Assembly (NCBI GenBank): GCA_958510875.1
Contig: OY294069.1
Span: forward strand, 162,377,111-162,441,110
Source of the DNA: Endomychus coccineus
Lineage: Eukaryota; Arthropoda; Insecta; Coleoptera; Endomychidae
Reading direction: 5' to 3'
Length of the DNA stretch: 64,000 nucleotides
The translations under genes were made by a program, and so were the position numbers. The notes under the pieces were generated by a model. The model made no database searches and was not told the origin of the DNA. It worked only from the letters and a program-made list of their open reading frames with translations. The stretch's first letter is position 1; each line of letters starts with the position of its first letter. Of this stretch, positions 46,473-57,009 are shown piece after piece.

Positions 46473-47590
46473 TTATTTTTGAGATTTACAGCGACAAGAA
46501 ACCAACAAATAACTTTAAACACACTAAAAGAAAACCTTCTGGAACGTGAAGTGTGCTGATTGTACACAAAGTAGAATATTGTTCAAGCAAGTGTTGATGA
46601 CTTCAAAAAAATGTAAAGAATTTCAATCAAGCTAAACGTTGTTAGATTATTTCGAATTTAGATATTAGCACTGTAAACTGTTAACTAAATTACAACTATA
46701 TTTTGCACCTAAATAAATTATACGTTATTTTGTTATTGAATACTCTTCATGATAATGAATTGTAAGGAGTAATAAATCAATATTCCAATTTTGTAGAGGT
46801 CGATTCAGCGGTTCTGCTTTTCAGCGCAGCCTCGCATTGAGCTCAAGAAACGAAGCCGTCAATTTTCTGATTGTTATCTAGATTAATTTCTTCGTTATTG
46901 GTCAAATAAACTAATAACAAGGCCGTATAATTTATTTTCCCGTAGTTTTGTAGGAAAGAATCGTGGACGGATGGAGCAATACTCGGTTACGTCAAGTCCC
47001 ACGCCAGGATGGGCGTCCGCCGGTGCCGGTAATCAAGAAAAATAGGGCGGAGTAAATTGGTGAGAACCCATACCTCGAGACATAATAGCCATGTACAACA
47101 TCTCGCAACTTGCACCGACCACTTCCCAGATATGTGTCTGTGCCAAATTACTTTGATTTTTTTAAATATTGTAACTTTGAAGGTCTTACGCTTCCCAATC
47201 TTGGAAGAAATTGTGTTCGAGTTCATTGATCGTGTATACCGCTAATATTTTGGCAATTTCTTTTCACACAACAGTGCCCACTTATCTTATCGTACGTGTG
47301 AACGTCCGAATTTAATTTGTTTCCACGCTATACAGTATGGAAATTTTAACATACACGAACTCGGTAACAAACCGCTTTTTTATAAAAAAATTAACTGATC
47401 ACTAACTTCTCTTACCCTCCTTTTGTTAGAGCTATTTTAAGCGAAAATCACACGTGTTCTAATAAATTCCCTGACCACCTTCCAATTATATATTTCCCCT
47501 ATGAAGACAAACCATGACCACCTTCCCAACTATTATACATTTTCTCCATGACCACGAACACAACAATGTGACATAATTTTACTTCCCTCA
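46473..47590. other. No gene supported
   Basis: A 79-codon minus-strand frame at 46987-47226 carries no recognisable motif. The rest is AT-rich. Confidence 0.35.
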
Positions 47591-47595
47591 CTACA

Positions 47596-47877
47596 CTGAA
47601 GCTCTTGGATTCTATTCAGCAGAGAGCTATTCGTCTGTTTGATGATGTCATACTTACAAATTCATTAACCTCTCTAGAACAACGTAGAAACTTGGGAGAT
47701 CTCCCCCTTTTCTATAGATATTCCAACATTCTAGAGATTTTAGATAGGCGGACTAGACGAGCTCAAACTAGTTACCCCTTCAATGTCAAGCTCGAGACCT
47801 ACCGAATTTCTTCCTACAAGACTTTTCCATCGAACAGCGAAGATGTGCAACTCTTTACCTAGTGATGTCTTCTCCTG
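47596..47877 (+). pseudogene. Jockey/CR1-like LINE C-terminus
   Basis: It reads LKLLDSIQQRAIRLFDD, then SLEQRRNLGDLPLFYRYSNI, then a YPFNV..ETYRISSYKTFP segment, and after a frameshift NSLPSDVFS. This corresponds to the RT thumb and C-terminal region of many insect LINEs. 5'-truncated and broken. Confidence 0.65.
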
Positions 47878-48394
47878 AGCCTATAACCCCCAAAACATTC
47901 ACTTTTTCAGAAAATTGCACCCTTCCCGAGCTATAGCCCTTTTTGGGCGGAAACTGTTGGGGTTAAGAAACTATATAAAAAGGCAAATATGAGAAATCAT
48001 ATTTTGAAATAATTAACCATCATCGAAAAAACACATTTTTTTATTTCTATAACTTTTTACCAAATATAAATATTTTCCGACTTTTCCTGAAAAAACCGTC
48101 AAACTGTCAATTTGAGTTTGACGGGGTACGAAAGGAAGAGTAAATCCTGGACCTTCGAAAATGCCTGGAGCATCTGCTTAAACTCGAATAAACATATTTC
48201 GTTAGAAAATTAAAAAGAAAAAAGGATATCTTACGAATTATTAACACTTGTATGTGCTGCCTGTAGTACGGTAAATCGTAAATAAATGTTGAAACCTTCC
48301 AAATAAAAATATATTTATCTGATTTTGATGAAATTCACAGCACAGGGGTTCTTGGTGTTGCTGATTAAGAGTTCGTCATCAAAATTCAAAATTC

Positions 48395-49166
48395 AAAATA
48401 GTTGATCCAATGTGGCGGCTCGCTAAGTTTAAAAATTCGACTGCCCCAAAACTATGTCAAAATGGGAAAAAATATATGTTATATATGGGTTTTTGCCCTC
48501 AAAATACAGACTTTTTAATCTTGTAATTTTTTTGAAAATATGCATGTATTTCGAGTGACAGCTCTTTAAAAATTCAGGGATGGTGAGGAACCATAAGTAA
48601 GTACCATAAAAATATTTTTAAATGATTGGAGGTTATTAGTTGTTAAAAAATGAGAACTTGCGGTTCATACTCTTTTTTTAACAATTATTTTACAAAAAAT
48701 CAATTCAACTTATTTTTATGGCATTAGTAAAATATGTTTATTGTTAACATACATGTGATTTAATAAAAAAAATAAGCTCCGAAGTGTTTCCGCACAAACG
48801 CACAAACACACTAAACTTCACATGTATGTTAACAATAAACATATTTTTCTAATGCCATAGACATAATTTAAATTCAATTTCCTTTACATTTCTTGTGAAA
48901 TAATTGTTTAAGGAAAGAGTGTATTCATTTTTTAACAACTTAAACCTTCAATCCTTTTAATGCACTTCTTACTTGAGTTCCTTCCCACCCCTGATTTTTA
49001 GAGCTGTAACACGAAGGGTTTTGAAAAAAAAATTACAATTTTAAAAGGTTTTTATTTAGAAAGCAAAAATTCATATATAATGTTTTTCCCATTTTGACAT
49101 ATTTTCGGCTTAGTCGAATTATCTTATGTTTTTAACGAGCCGCCTTATAGTATCAACTGTTCGGAA
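48395..49166. repeat. Long foldback: two arms of about 350-365 bp around a 59-bp centre
   Basis: The left arm 48395-48758 is inverted at 48818-49166. Shared blocks include CTATGGCATTAG, AATATGTTTATTGTTAACAT, GTTGTTAAAAAATGA, TATGTCAAAATGGGAAAAA and GGCGGCTCG. The arms differ by point changes and small gaps throughout. No transposase lies inside. It is probably a non-autonomous element or an inverted duplication. Confidence 0.75.
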
Positions 49167-49264
49167 TTTTTAAATTTTTTTCGGCTTCATTGGCTGGATT
49201 ATTGTAACCGGTTTTTAGCCTATCTGAATGGATCTAGGCTATTTTTGAGACGATTGCGCCATTC

Positions 49265-49465
49265 CTATTGGTTGTACTGATTTCCGTTCTTCAATTTTGA
49301 GATGAAGTCATTATAATTATATCTTCTTCTTCGGGCCAATGTGAAATCAATCTCACCACGATGTTCTAGAGTTAATCGTCTTTCTTCAGGATGTTTAGGT
49401 CTGATTCTGAGAATTCCTTGGCAAGTAGAAAGGTTGGTTTGGAAAAATAGGAGGTACGCAATCAT
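49265..49465 (-). CDS. Possible small secreted peptide precursor
   Basis: From the ATG at 49465 the frame begins MIAYLLFFQTNLSTCQG, which looks like a signal peptide with cleavage after CQ. It continues ILRIRPKHPEERR, LTLEHRGEIDF, and TLARRRRYNYNDFISKLKNG before TAA. The RRRR run is a potential furin-type cleavage site. Alternatively CCAAG at the GGAATTCTC position is a splice acceptor and this is a terminal exon. No family was recognised and the frame could be chance. Confidence 0.3.
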   Translation of the reverse strand: MIAYLLFFQTNLSTCQGILRIRPKHPEERRLTLEHRGEIDFTLARRRRYNYNDFISKLKNGNQYNQ

Positions 49466-50278
49466 GAACAGGTCTTGGATCTTTCTAGGATACAAGTACA
49501 GATTAGAGCATTATCTTATAATATCATTATCAGCAGAATGCTTTCAACGTAGATACTTATGACTTTTTTTATTGGGAACGAAAGAATAGCTCTTAATCTA
49601 TGTATGCTTCAAACTCTCGTCTCATAGAAAAACGTATGTGTTGAATAACAATTCATATCTCGATTACTAGCATAGTTTCTGTTCCAATTCGGTTCACAAG
49701 ACTTAGGCTGGCATTCTGATATAAAATATGAATGTAAAGTAAAATAAAAATAATAAATTCCCTCACCAAGATAAAGATTTCCTCAAGAAAACTGATAAAA
49801 CCTTCCGAACGATAAAACAAACTATTCATAACCCAAATCACTCATTCTGATGAAATCAAAATGGTCGCCTAATACACTATGTCTAACAAACAACGCACTA
49901 TTTTATTGTCACAGTTATCGCTTAACACGATCTTTTAAACTATACTCTTGTTGATTGTTTGCAGCTCAAATAAAACATTAGGTCTTTATTCTATTACTGT
50001 TTTTTCTATAAGTGAATACTTACAGAATAGAATCATCGACTGACTAACGAATTCCGCACTGCACTCGCACTGATTGAAATATGTTGAACATACGAACGAT
50101 AGGCCCGAGTTGAACATATGTTACCGGCGTAACCAAGTCAACGTATTGGCCTCTTGTTACGACGGCTATTGTTGATTTGACAGCAGGTGGCAGTATGAAA
50201 CAAGATTATATTAGTGTCAATAGTTGGCGCAAAAAATGATTTTTTAAACCTAATTTAGAGTTAGGGAAGTGTATATTT

Positions 50279-50749
50279 CTATGCAAATCCGGAATCCTCT
50301 ACGCTATTTGTGTAATGAGATTGATTCTCCAGGTTTATTGCATTTCTTGTGGAGGTCATTCTATAAAAAAAACAGATCAGAATAATCACATATTTATTTG
50401 TCGTACAGAATAAAATATCCGGTAAAATTTGTGCCGAAATCAAATCATTTATCAGTATAATCTTTGTTCCAGTTTCCATATTTACATACGAATATCCTGG
50501 GTTACCTATATTTTTATTATAATTACTAGAAATGGTCAAGAGACCATCCCTTAAGCCAGAGGCATAACCGTGTGTCAGGTTTGGAATCCTGCATCAGGTT
50601 CTGATCATGTATATCGACGCGGATGGCGCGTTCTCACCGAACGGGGTCGCAGGTCAGGCTGGTACTCACGCCGTCCACGCCTCCTGCACGCACAGCCTCG
50701 TCTGCAGAATTCACCAAGAATAGGATCGCCACGATCTCCAAGGTTGTTT
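50279..50749 (-). CDS. Candidate terminal exons of an unrecognised minus-strand gene
   Basis: Exon A, 50749-50638, is bounded by CTACAG and GTGAGAAC and is GC-rich against AT-rich flanks. It encodes a hydrophobic TTLEIVAILFLVNSADEAVR followed by AGGVDGVSTSLTCDPV. Exon B, 50360-50279, follows an acceptor TTTTTTTATAG and, in matching phase, adds R then MTSTRNAINLENQSH, YTNSVEDSGFA and a stop. The hydrophobic stretch could be a signal peptide or membrane segment. There is no ATG in frame, so an upstream exon is needed. No family was recognised. Confidence 0.3.
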
Positions 50750-51258
50750 CTGTAGGTAGATGCGGCAAAGACAGTCATTCGCACAATTTTTTCACGAAAA
50801 TAACGTTTTTCTGAAATGTCGATAGTATGCAAGTCTGTGAATATCGTTGACCATCAGTTAATAGCAGGCTACGTCGGATAACGAATTTAACTAGAAACAT
50901 ACCATCTTGTTTACCTACTCTGGAAGTCAATATTTCGTTATCATATTTTAGATTATAGGGATAATCTACTTGAAGCATTGACGAATAGTTTTTTTTGATA
51001 AAAGCTTGGTTCATTTCAGTTTATGTATAAAAATTAAGATATTGATGCAAATGAGGAGTATGAAAAAGGAGAGTATGCTTAAATTTGGAAGTAATTGAGT
51101 ACGATAGTGTTGTCGTCACACTCACTGTCATAAGAATTTCATTAAACGTAGAAGTTTACATATTTACACGACAATCTTTAATTGTTATTTTGTTTTTCGA
51201 ATAATTTTAGTCAATTATTATGATAAAGAATTTCAAGTATCTTTTATTATGATATGTA

Positions 51259-53639
51259 CAGGATGTCCCATTTTGGGTACTTTTGCGGGGTATCTCCTTT
51301 ATTTTTAAAGATAGAGAGTTGCGGTTTTCGCGACACTGTGCTACTTTTTCGTGAAACTCAAGATGCCGCCAACAGAATTTTCATAGCCCTTTTAGTTTTT
51401 AAGATACAGGGCATTTCTGAAAATGTTGCATTTTGTGACCCCCCTTGTATCTTCGTTATCCTTCAACTTATCGAAAAGGTAAAATAACATACTAATAGAT
51501 TTTTTTCCGTAGAATGCAGTGGTGTAGATAACTTTTGTTACATATTTACTGTTGTTAGTTATAAAATAAACTTATGTTTTTTTAAATAGAACACCCTGTA
51601 TATTTATAGACTATAAAATTTGTCGTTTTTTTACATTTTCAAAAATATATGATAGTATGAACTCTTTTTTTCAGAAACACGCAAATAATTGACAATTTTC
51701 AGAAATTAAATACATATTTTAATAGTAGGCTATGGATAACAATAATAAACAAGTGCAAGTTACATATTACTAACAAATAATTGGATACCTTGTATATAGG
51801 TATCTATTAAAAAAAATTCCCATAGATCTTTTTTCTAACAGTAAGTTTGTAACAACAGTTTTGTGGCGTAAAGTGACAATATAACAAAAACACAAAAAAA
51901 TAACATTATTAAAAAAAATTAAATGTGATGTTGAAATTGACTACCATTTTCTCTAATGCAAAATTGGCACATCTTTGAGATTCTTTGAATAGCATTCAAA
52001 AGAACCATTGTTCTCATTCGCAGATTTCGAAAAGCTAAATGAATTGCCTCTCGAAGTTCTGCAATGCCGTCATATCGAGTTTTATATACCTCATTTTTTA
52101 TATAGCCCCATAAAAAAAATCTAAAATTGAGAGATCTGGTGATCGTGGAGGCCATCTAACAGGTCCGTTGGTACCTATCCATCTTTGAGGAAAGTTATTA
52201 TTAAGAAAGGCCCTTAAGAGCCTAGAGTTATGACTTGGGGCACCATCTTGCTGTAGGTAAACAGCATTATACTGGGCTAATGGAATGTTTTCAAGCAGTT
52301 CTGGAATAACTTCCTCAAAAATTTCTAGGTATCTACGTGCTGTAAGACCTCCTTCAAAAATCCTATAAACTATATGTCTACCCAAAATAATACATGAAAC
52401 CCCAACTCCAAAGCGTCCTTGTTGTGCCCTTTCAAACATTAAATGCTGATTTTCACTATGCCAGTTCCTGGTATTGTGACGATTGAAAATGCCAGCACTT
52501 GAAATAAAGCATTCGTCTGACCAGATAACAAGTCTGCCAAATAAATAGTTAGCATCGATTTGTTGCAAATACCACTGGCAAAACAGTGCCCGACGCTCAG
52601 CATCGCCAGGATGCAAATGTTGTAGTATATTAAATTTGTATGGATGATACTTATATTTCTTCAAGATCCTCTGAGCGTTAGTTTTTGGCACACCAATTTC
52701 CTTCTCAATTTTTCTACATGAGGACTAAGGTGTTGCTTCTATATATCCTTAAGTATCTATCTCTTTTCTTTCCCTGTTCTCTTTGTTGTATGTTTTAGGG
52801 CGCGGGTGAACAAATGATCCGTGCTCAACTAAATTTGCTTTTGAACGGGCAAATATCCCAAAAAACGGTTGCCTTCTTTCTGGATATCTAACAAGCAAAA
52901 ATTAAAATGATAATAGAGATTTTCATAGCCATAATAGCGTACTCACCTTTGGAAATATAATTCCGAAGCTTCTTCAGAATTTTCATTACTCTGTATAAAA
53001 CATACCATCATATCATATTTCTCATAATTTTCGTAAACTGCCATTATTCAAAAAAATTGATAAATATCTATTGAATAATGATACCAAAAGAACGAAAATG
53101 AACAGCTTAAATGCGATAGAGATTTGACGTTTATTTCTGTTTCTTGTCATAAACAATATCAATGGCCTACTATTAAAATATGTATTTAATTTCTGAATAT
53201 TGTCAATTGTTTGCGTGTTTCAAAAAGTTTATACTATCATATATTTTTGAAAAGGTAAAAAAAAGACAAATTTTATTTTTATTTTTATATAAATATACAA
53301 GGTGTTCCATTTAAAAAAAACATAAGTTTGCTTTATAACTTAAAAACACTAAATATGTAACAAAAGTTATCTACACCACTGCATTCTACGGAAAAAAATC
53401 TATTAGTATGTTATTTTACCTTTTCGATAAGTTGAATGATAACGGAGATACGAGGGGGGTCACAAAATGCAACATTTTCAGAAATGCCCTGTATCTTGAA
53501 AACTAAAAGGGCTATTTAAATTCTGTTGATGGCATCTTGAGTTTTACGAAAAAGTAGCACAGTGTCGCGAAAACTGCAACTCTCTATCTTTAAAAATAAA
53601 GGAGATAACCCGCAAAAGTACCTAAAATGGGAGACCCTG
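51259..53639 (-). mobile_element. Mariner-superfamily element with terminal inverted repeats of about 480 bp, 2381 bp
   Basis: The left arm 51259-51735 and right arm 53163-53639 mirror each other with few changes. They begin CAGGATGTCCCATTTTGGGT and CAGGGTCTCCCATTTTAGGT respectively. TA lies on both sides (51257-51258 and 53640-53641). About 335 bp inside each arm there is an inward-facing copy of the terminal motif (AACACCCTGTA at 51590 and TACAAGGTGTT at 53296). The transposase between the arms is broken only lightly. Confidence 0.87.
51919..52740 (-). pseudogene. Transposase of the second long-TIR element
   Basis: Reading leftwards: SCRKIEKEIGVPKTNAQRIL (DNA-binding region, start broken), KYKYHPYKFNILQHLHPGDA, LVIWSDECFISSAGIFNRH (first D in SDE), GVGVSCIILGRHIVYRIFEG, YNAVYLQQDGAPSHNSRLLR (second D), RWIGTNGPVRWPPRSPDLSI with LDFF (third D, 41 residues on), then after a one-base shift near 52120 FLWGYIKNEVYKTRYDGIAE and an end at QFQHHI. 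Catalytic residues are all present. The frameshift and lost N-terminus block function. Confidence 0.82.
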
Positions 53640-54560
53640 TACAGTACCTCTTTCAAAGCAGGTAAAGAAAGTGCAGCTGTTTTTGAAGCATCAATGATGA
53701 TGCGACGTACGTGTACCGTAGATATCCTATACGATCTCTATGACGTGGGCACGTTAACGCGTACGGAGAACACAGTCAGTGTGGGGGGAAAGAAACTGGC
53801 ATATTGGCAATAGTATCTGAGATGCGGCTGTAAGATCCTTCTTTCTATTTTAATTAAAATAAATTTAATAAAACACGAGCTCTATGAAATATCGATTTGT
53901 ATTAAGACTTAATAACCGAAAATAAAATTATGTAAATTAAATTAACGTATACGTGCTTTCGAAAAAAAATTATCAGCTGAGTAACTTAAAAACCTAATTC
54001 ACAAAAAAAGGTTCAAGATTTTTTCTCAAAAATGTTGATTTTGATAATATCAAAGAAGAGACTCGTCCGTGTCTAGTTGGACGAGGACCGAGATAGAAAT
54101 ATGACCCAATTGTCCAGATTTTTTTTTCTTTTAGTTAAATTGTACAGAGGCACATCAAGGCATCTTATTATTCCAATACCACTCTAGTCCGAGAAAACAT
54201 GTTAATTGTTACTGAAGGTTTCGTAAAATTTACCGAGCTTCAGATTCGGGTTCAACGCACCAAAAACCCTGATACCAACTTTCAGAAACTTTTGGATTGA
54301 AAGAGCCCGAGATATTCCATTTGTTATAAAAGACATTCCATTTGTTATTTGAAAATGGGTTTTCATTGCTTAATAATAGTAATAATCACGAGCCCCTTTT
54401 ACTAACGATGTGTAAGTCATCCTGAACACGATGCAAAAAGAATTTTGCCATTTTCGTACGGTCTATGAAATATTAGAAGTTTTTCACACTTTTGACTGGA
54501 CTATATAACAAATATTTGAAAATTCTTCCAATGCATAGGTATACTTGAAACATCTGGGAA
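53640..54560. other. No gene seen
   Basis: Contains a small hairpin (CTCGTCC / GGACGAG near 54061-54087). Otherwise nothing was recognised. Confidence 0.35.
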
Positions 54561-54579
54561 TGTGAATTTGGGGCTCACA

Positions 54580-54880
54580 GATTGTGGATCCTGCCCTAAG
54601 ATATAGCTACATTGGTCAGACAGGAAGGACTTTCAAAATACGGATCAAATCACATACTCGTAGTTTCATTAATAATAAATCAGATTCAAACTTTTCAGAA
54701 GATTTAATTATGAAAAACCATAACTTTAATGACAATTTAAAGAATTGACACATTCAGAATATAAGTAATACATTAAATTTGCTAGAATACCTAGAGACTA
54801 ATAAATAGAAGAAGTCAGATATCCTATTCAGCGATCAACAAATACTTCATAATGCTCCCTTGTTAAATTTGTATAATTAG
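54580..54880 (+). pseudogene. Third Penelope-like GIY-YIG fragment
   Basis: The frame reads SYIGQTGRTFKIRIKSHTRS then FINNKSDSNFSEDL and MKNHNFNDNLKN, the nuclease-domain order. It stops soon after. It is on the opposite strand to the copies at 33008 and 38120 and diverged from them. Confidence 0.55.
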
Positions 54881-54894
54881 ATGTTCGAATGGGA

Positions 54895-55250
54895 GGGAGA
54901 ACGCTGGGGGTAATCCTCATATGATACCAGGGGATTGCGTTTGGTTTACCGAAGGTAGCAAAACCAAAAAAGTACTGGTGCTGGAATAGTCGAGTCAGAG
55001 AAGCAAGGAGAAATGATTTCCTTAAGCCTATAGGGACACTTGCGACAGAATTCGAAGCAAAAATATTAGCAATTACAACATGTACACGAATTATGAGGGA
55101 GATAGCCTATGAGAGTAGACAAATCACAATCATAGCGAGCAACCTAACAGTGTTTAAGGCACTGGAGTCATACACAATCACCTTACAATGTGTACTCGTT
55201 GTGTAAAGGAACTAACGGCACAAGTAAAGAGTGCAATGGGGCTCTCTCTG
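54895..55250 (+). pseudogene. LINE RNase H fragment
   Basis: PGDCVWFTEGSKTKK is a changed VWFTDGSKT, with the first catalytic Asp now Glu. GAGIVESEKQGEMISLSL follows in a neighbouring frame, then a decayed EFEAKILAITTCT block corresponding to FQAEVLAI..C. Confidence 0.5.
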
Positions 55251-55261
55251 GGGAGGAGAAG

Positions 55262-55573
55262 CAACCTCACCTCAGCTAGGTCAGTGGTAGAAGCATCAAT
55301 CTTCTAATCACTATGGCTGCCGGTCGCGGGTTCGAATCCAGTGACTGCGGAATTTTTCCGATGACCCGAGAAAGTGGATACAATGGGCCGACAAGCCTAG
55401 GTGTCATCGAGACTACTCTGGTTGCAGGATCGAGCCTACCACACGAGGTGGAGTGTTTAGTGGGTATATCTGAAGTGATTAAATTCAGACTCAGTGACTC
55501 CCACACTACCTTATGTGATGTTACAGGACCATAAGGTGCCCATAAAGGGTTTCAACCACCTCCCAAAAAAAAA
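55262..55573 (+). mobile_element. tRNA-derived SINE, about 310 bp
   Basis: The head has pol III promoter-like boxes: TCAGCTAGGTCAGTGGTAGA (box A region, 55272-55291) and GGTTCGAATCC (box B, 55329-55339), 40-odd bp apart as in tRNA genes. A body of about 225 bp unrelated to tRNA follows and ends in an A-run (55565-55573). The tRNA part is imperfect and long-tailed, so this is a SINE, not a tRNA gene. Confidence 0.72.
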
Positions 55574-55699
55574 CATACGGGGAAGGGGTTTTAGTTGTTA
55601 AAAATCCGGCACACCCGGGGGCACAGGCCCCAGAGACGTCTATGCAAGGTTTCCCCCCCCCCCCTCCACGCAAAAAAAATAGATGTTACCTGGTTTATT

Positions 55700-56135
55700 T
55701 TACATCATGTTCTGTACATTCATAAAAATATCAACTTATTCGTTTCAAATGATAACGTACATCATTATCCCATTCGTTTGGGACAAAATCTGCGACCCTT
55801 TGAACTTAACCTGACGGTCTCTGGGAAAAATTCCTGGCAGGTCCAACTCTTTAATAAAATTCCGCTCAGTCTCAGAAACCTGCAGCACAGAAAATACAAG
55901 AGCAAACTTAAAATGTTTTTACTCTATCAATGAATTTTTGAATTTTGAGGAGTGGAGTGATTTGCTATTATATATCTTGTTTATTTAATTTGTTACGTAT
56001 TATATATGTAACGTTGTAATTTTTTTAATAATTTTTTATATATATTTACCTTATGTTTACATTGTATTGACTGACTATTATGCCAAATGTGAATGCAGCA
56101 ATGTGGTCAATAAACTTTCTTTCTTTCTTTCTAAT
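55700..56135 (+). pseudogene. CR1/L2-like LINE C-terminus with 3' UTR
   Basis: The end of the 55595-55933 frame reads NINLFVSNDNVHHYPIRLGQ, then GKNSWQVQLFNKIPLSLRNL and KYKSKLKMFLLYQ, the extreme C-terminus of CR1/L2-type ORF2. The 3' UTR ends AATGTGGTCAATAAACTTTC with a short (TTTC)n tail at 56112-56133. Confidence 0.65.
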
Positions 56136-56231
56136 AGCTCATCGTTCAATCCCTTGATGGGTTACACCCAATTAGGTGAAGGTGCGATGGTTTTAGCGGA
56201 ACTAATACTTATTTTATTAACAAACAAATAC

Positions 56232-56436
56232 GGCTTCTCTTAGGCTACAACACTTCGGCAGCACACATATGCCTCTCGAAGCCATAAGAGATATCAGTCC
56301 ATGCAAAATCTTAGCCTTCGGCACTGCCTCAGACCTGCTGGACTGATTCTTATATCAAGGAGCGTACAATGGACCCAATCAAGGGGTCTAAGTGCTCCGA
56401 ACTTGTTCGCCCCCGTTTTGATTGATTGATCGATTG
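56232..56436 (+). mobile_element. 5'-truncated LINE copy, 205 bp, 13-bp target duplication
   Basis: AACAAACAAATAC flanks both sides (56219-56231 and 56437-56449). The body matches the 3' end of the LINE at 41464-43736, including CTACAACAC.TCGGCAG, ATAAGAGATATCAGTCCA and the GATTGATTGAT-type tail. It preserves the coding end of the zinc-knuckle region and the 3' UTR. Confidence 0.88.
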
Positions 56437-56529
56437 AACAAACAAATACAAGATCCGTTCCAGGGATAAAACCTTCTCAATTACTAGCGTGCAACATTAT
56501 ACAGCAAGTCTCCTTTAGATCTCTGCTGC

Positions 56530-57000
56530 CGAAAGTCGTATTGCGGGTTATTCACAATTTTGGAGCTCTCTAGATATTGGATGAGCTCGACGTTGATCAC
56601 TTTAGTGATCACACATAGTAGTGCAATGGGTCTATAATTATTAGGAAGGATCTTCTTTCATTATTTTGGAATTGGTTGAACTCTAGCTGTCTTCCAGCTG
56701 GAAGGAAACACACCAAGTTTGAAAGAAAGGAGAAGCAATCTGCAACCTTTTATTAATTCAGGCGCACATTCCTTGAGAACGACAGCTGGAATCCCCTCTT
56801 GCCCCATAGACTTTTTGGTATTGAGATCAAGCAGAATGTATGCGCCTAATTATGTGCTGACCATTTCAGGCATATGGCTATCGATGACAGCAATATTAGG
56901 AGAGCACTTCCCTTGTGGATCAAAAGTGGAATTGCAGCAAAAGGGTTGGCTTTATCTTGTGGTGTAGTAAGTGATAATATACTATAAATTATAAGTGTTC
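56530..57000 (-). pseudogene. Jockey-like RT N-terminal palm fragment
   Basis: Minus-strand frames give GIPAVVLKECAP, PSSWKTARVQPIPK, then PNNYRPIALLCVITKVINVE, the classical start of a Jockey-clade RT. Stops interrupt it. It is related to the fragment at 9476-10060. Confidence 0.6.
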
Positions 57001-57009
57001 GCAACTGTG

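Noticed and set aside
46987..47226. 79-codon minus-strand frame
   Set aside because: No recognisable domain, and an overlapping frame exists on the other strand.
55272..55345. Possible functional tRNA gene
   Set aside because: The A and B boxes are present but the stems do not pair cleanly and a long unrelated body with an A-tail follows, as in a SINE.
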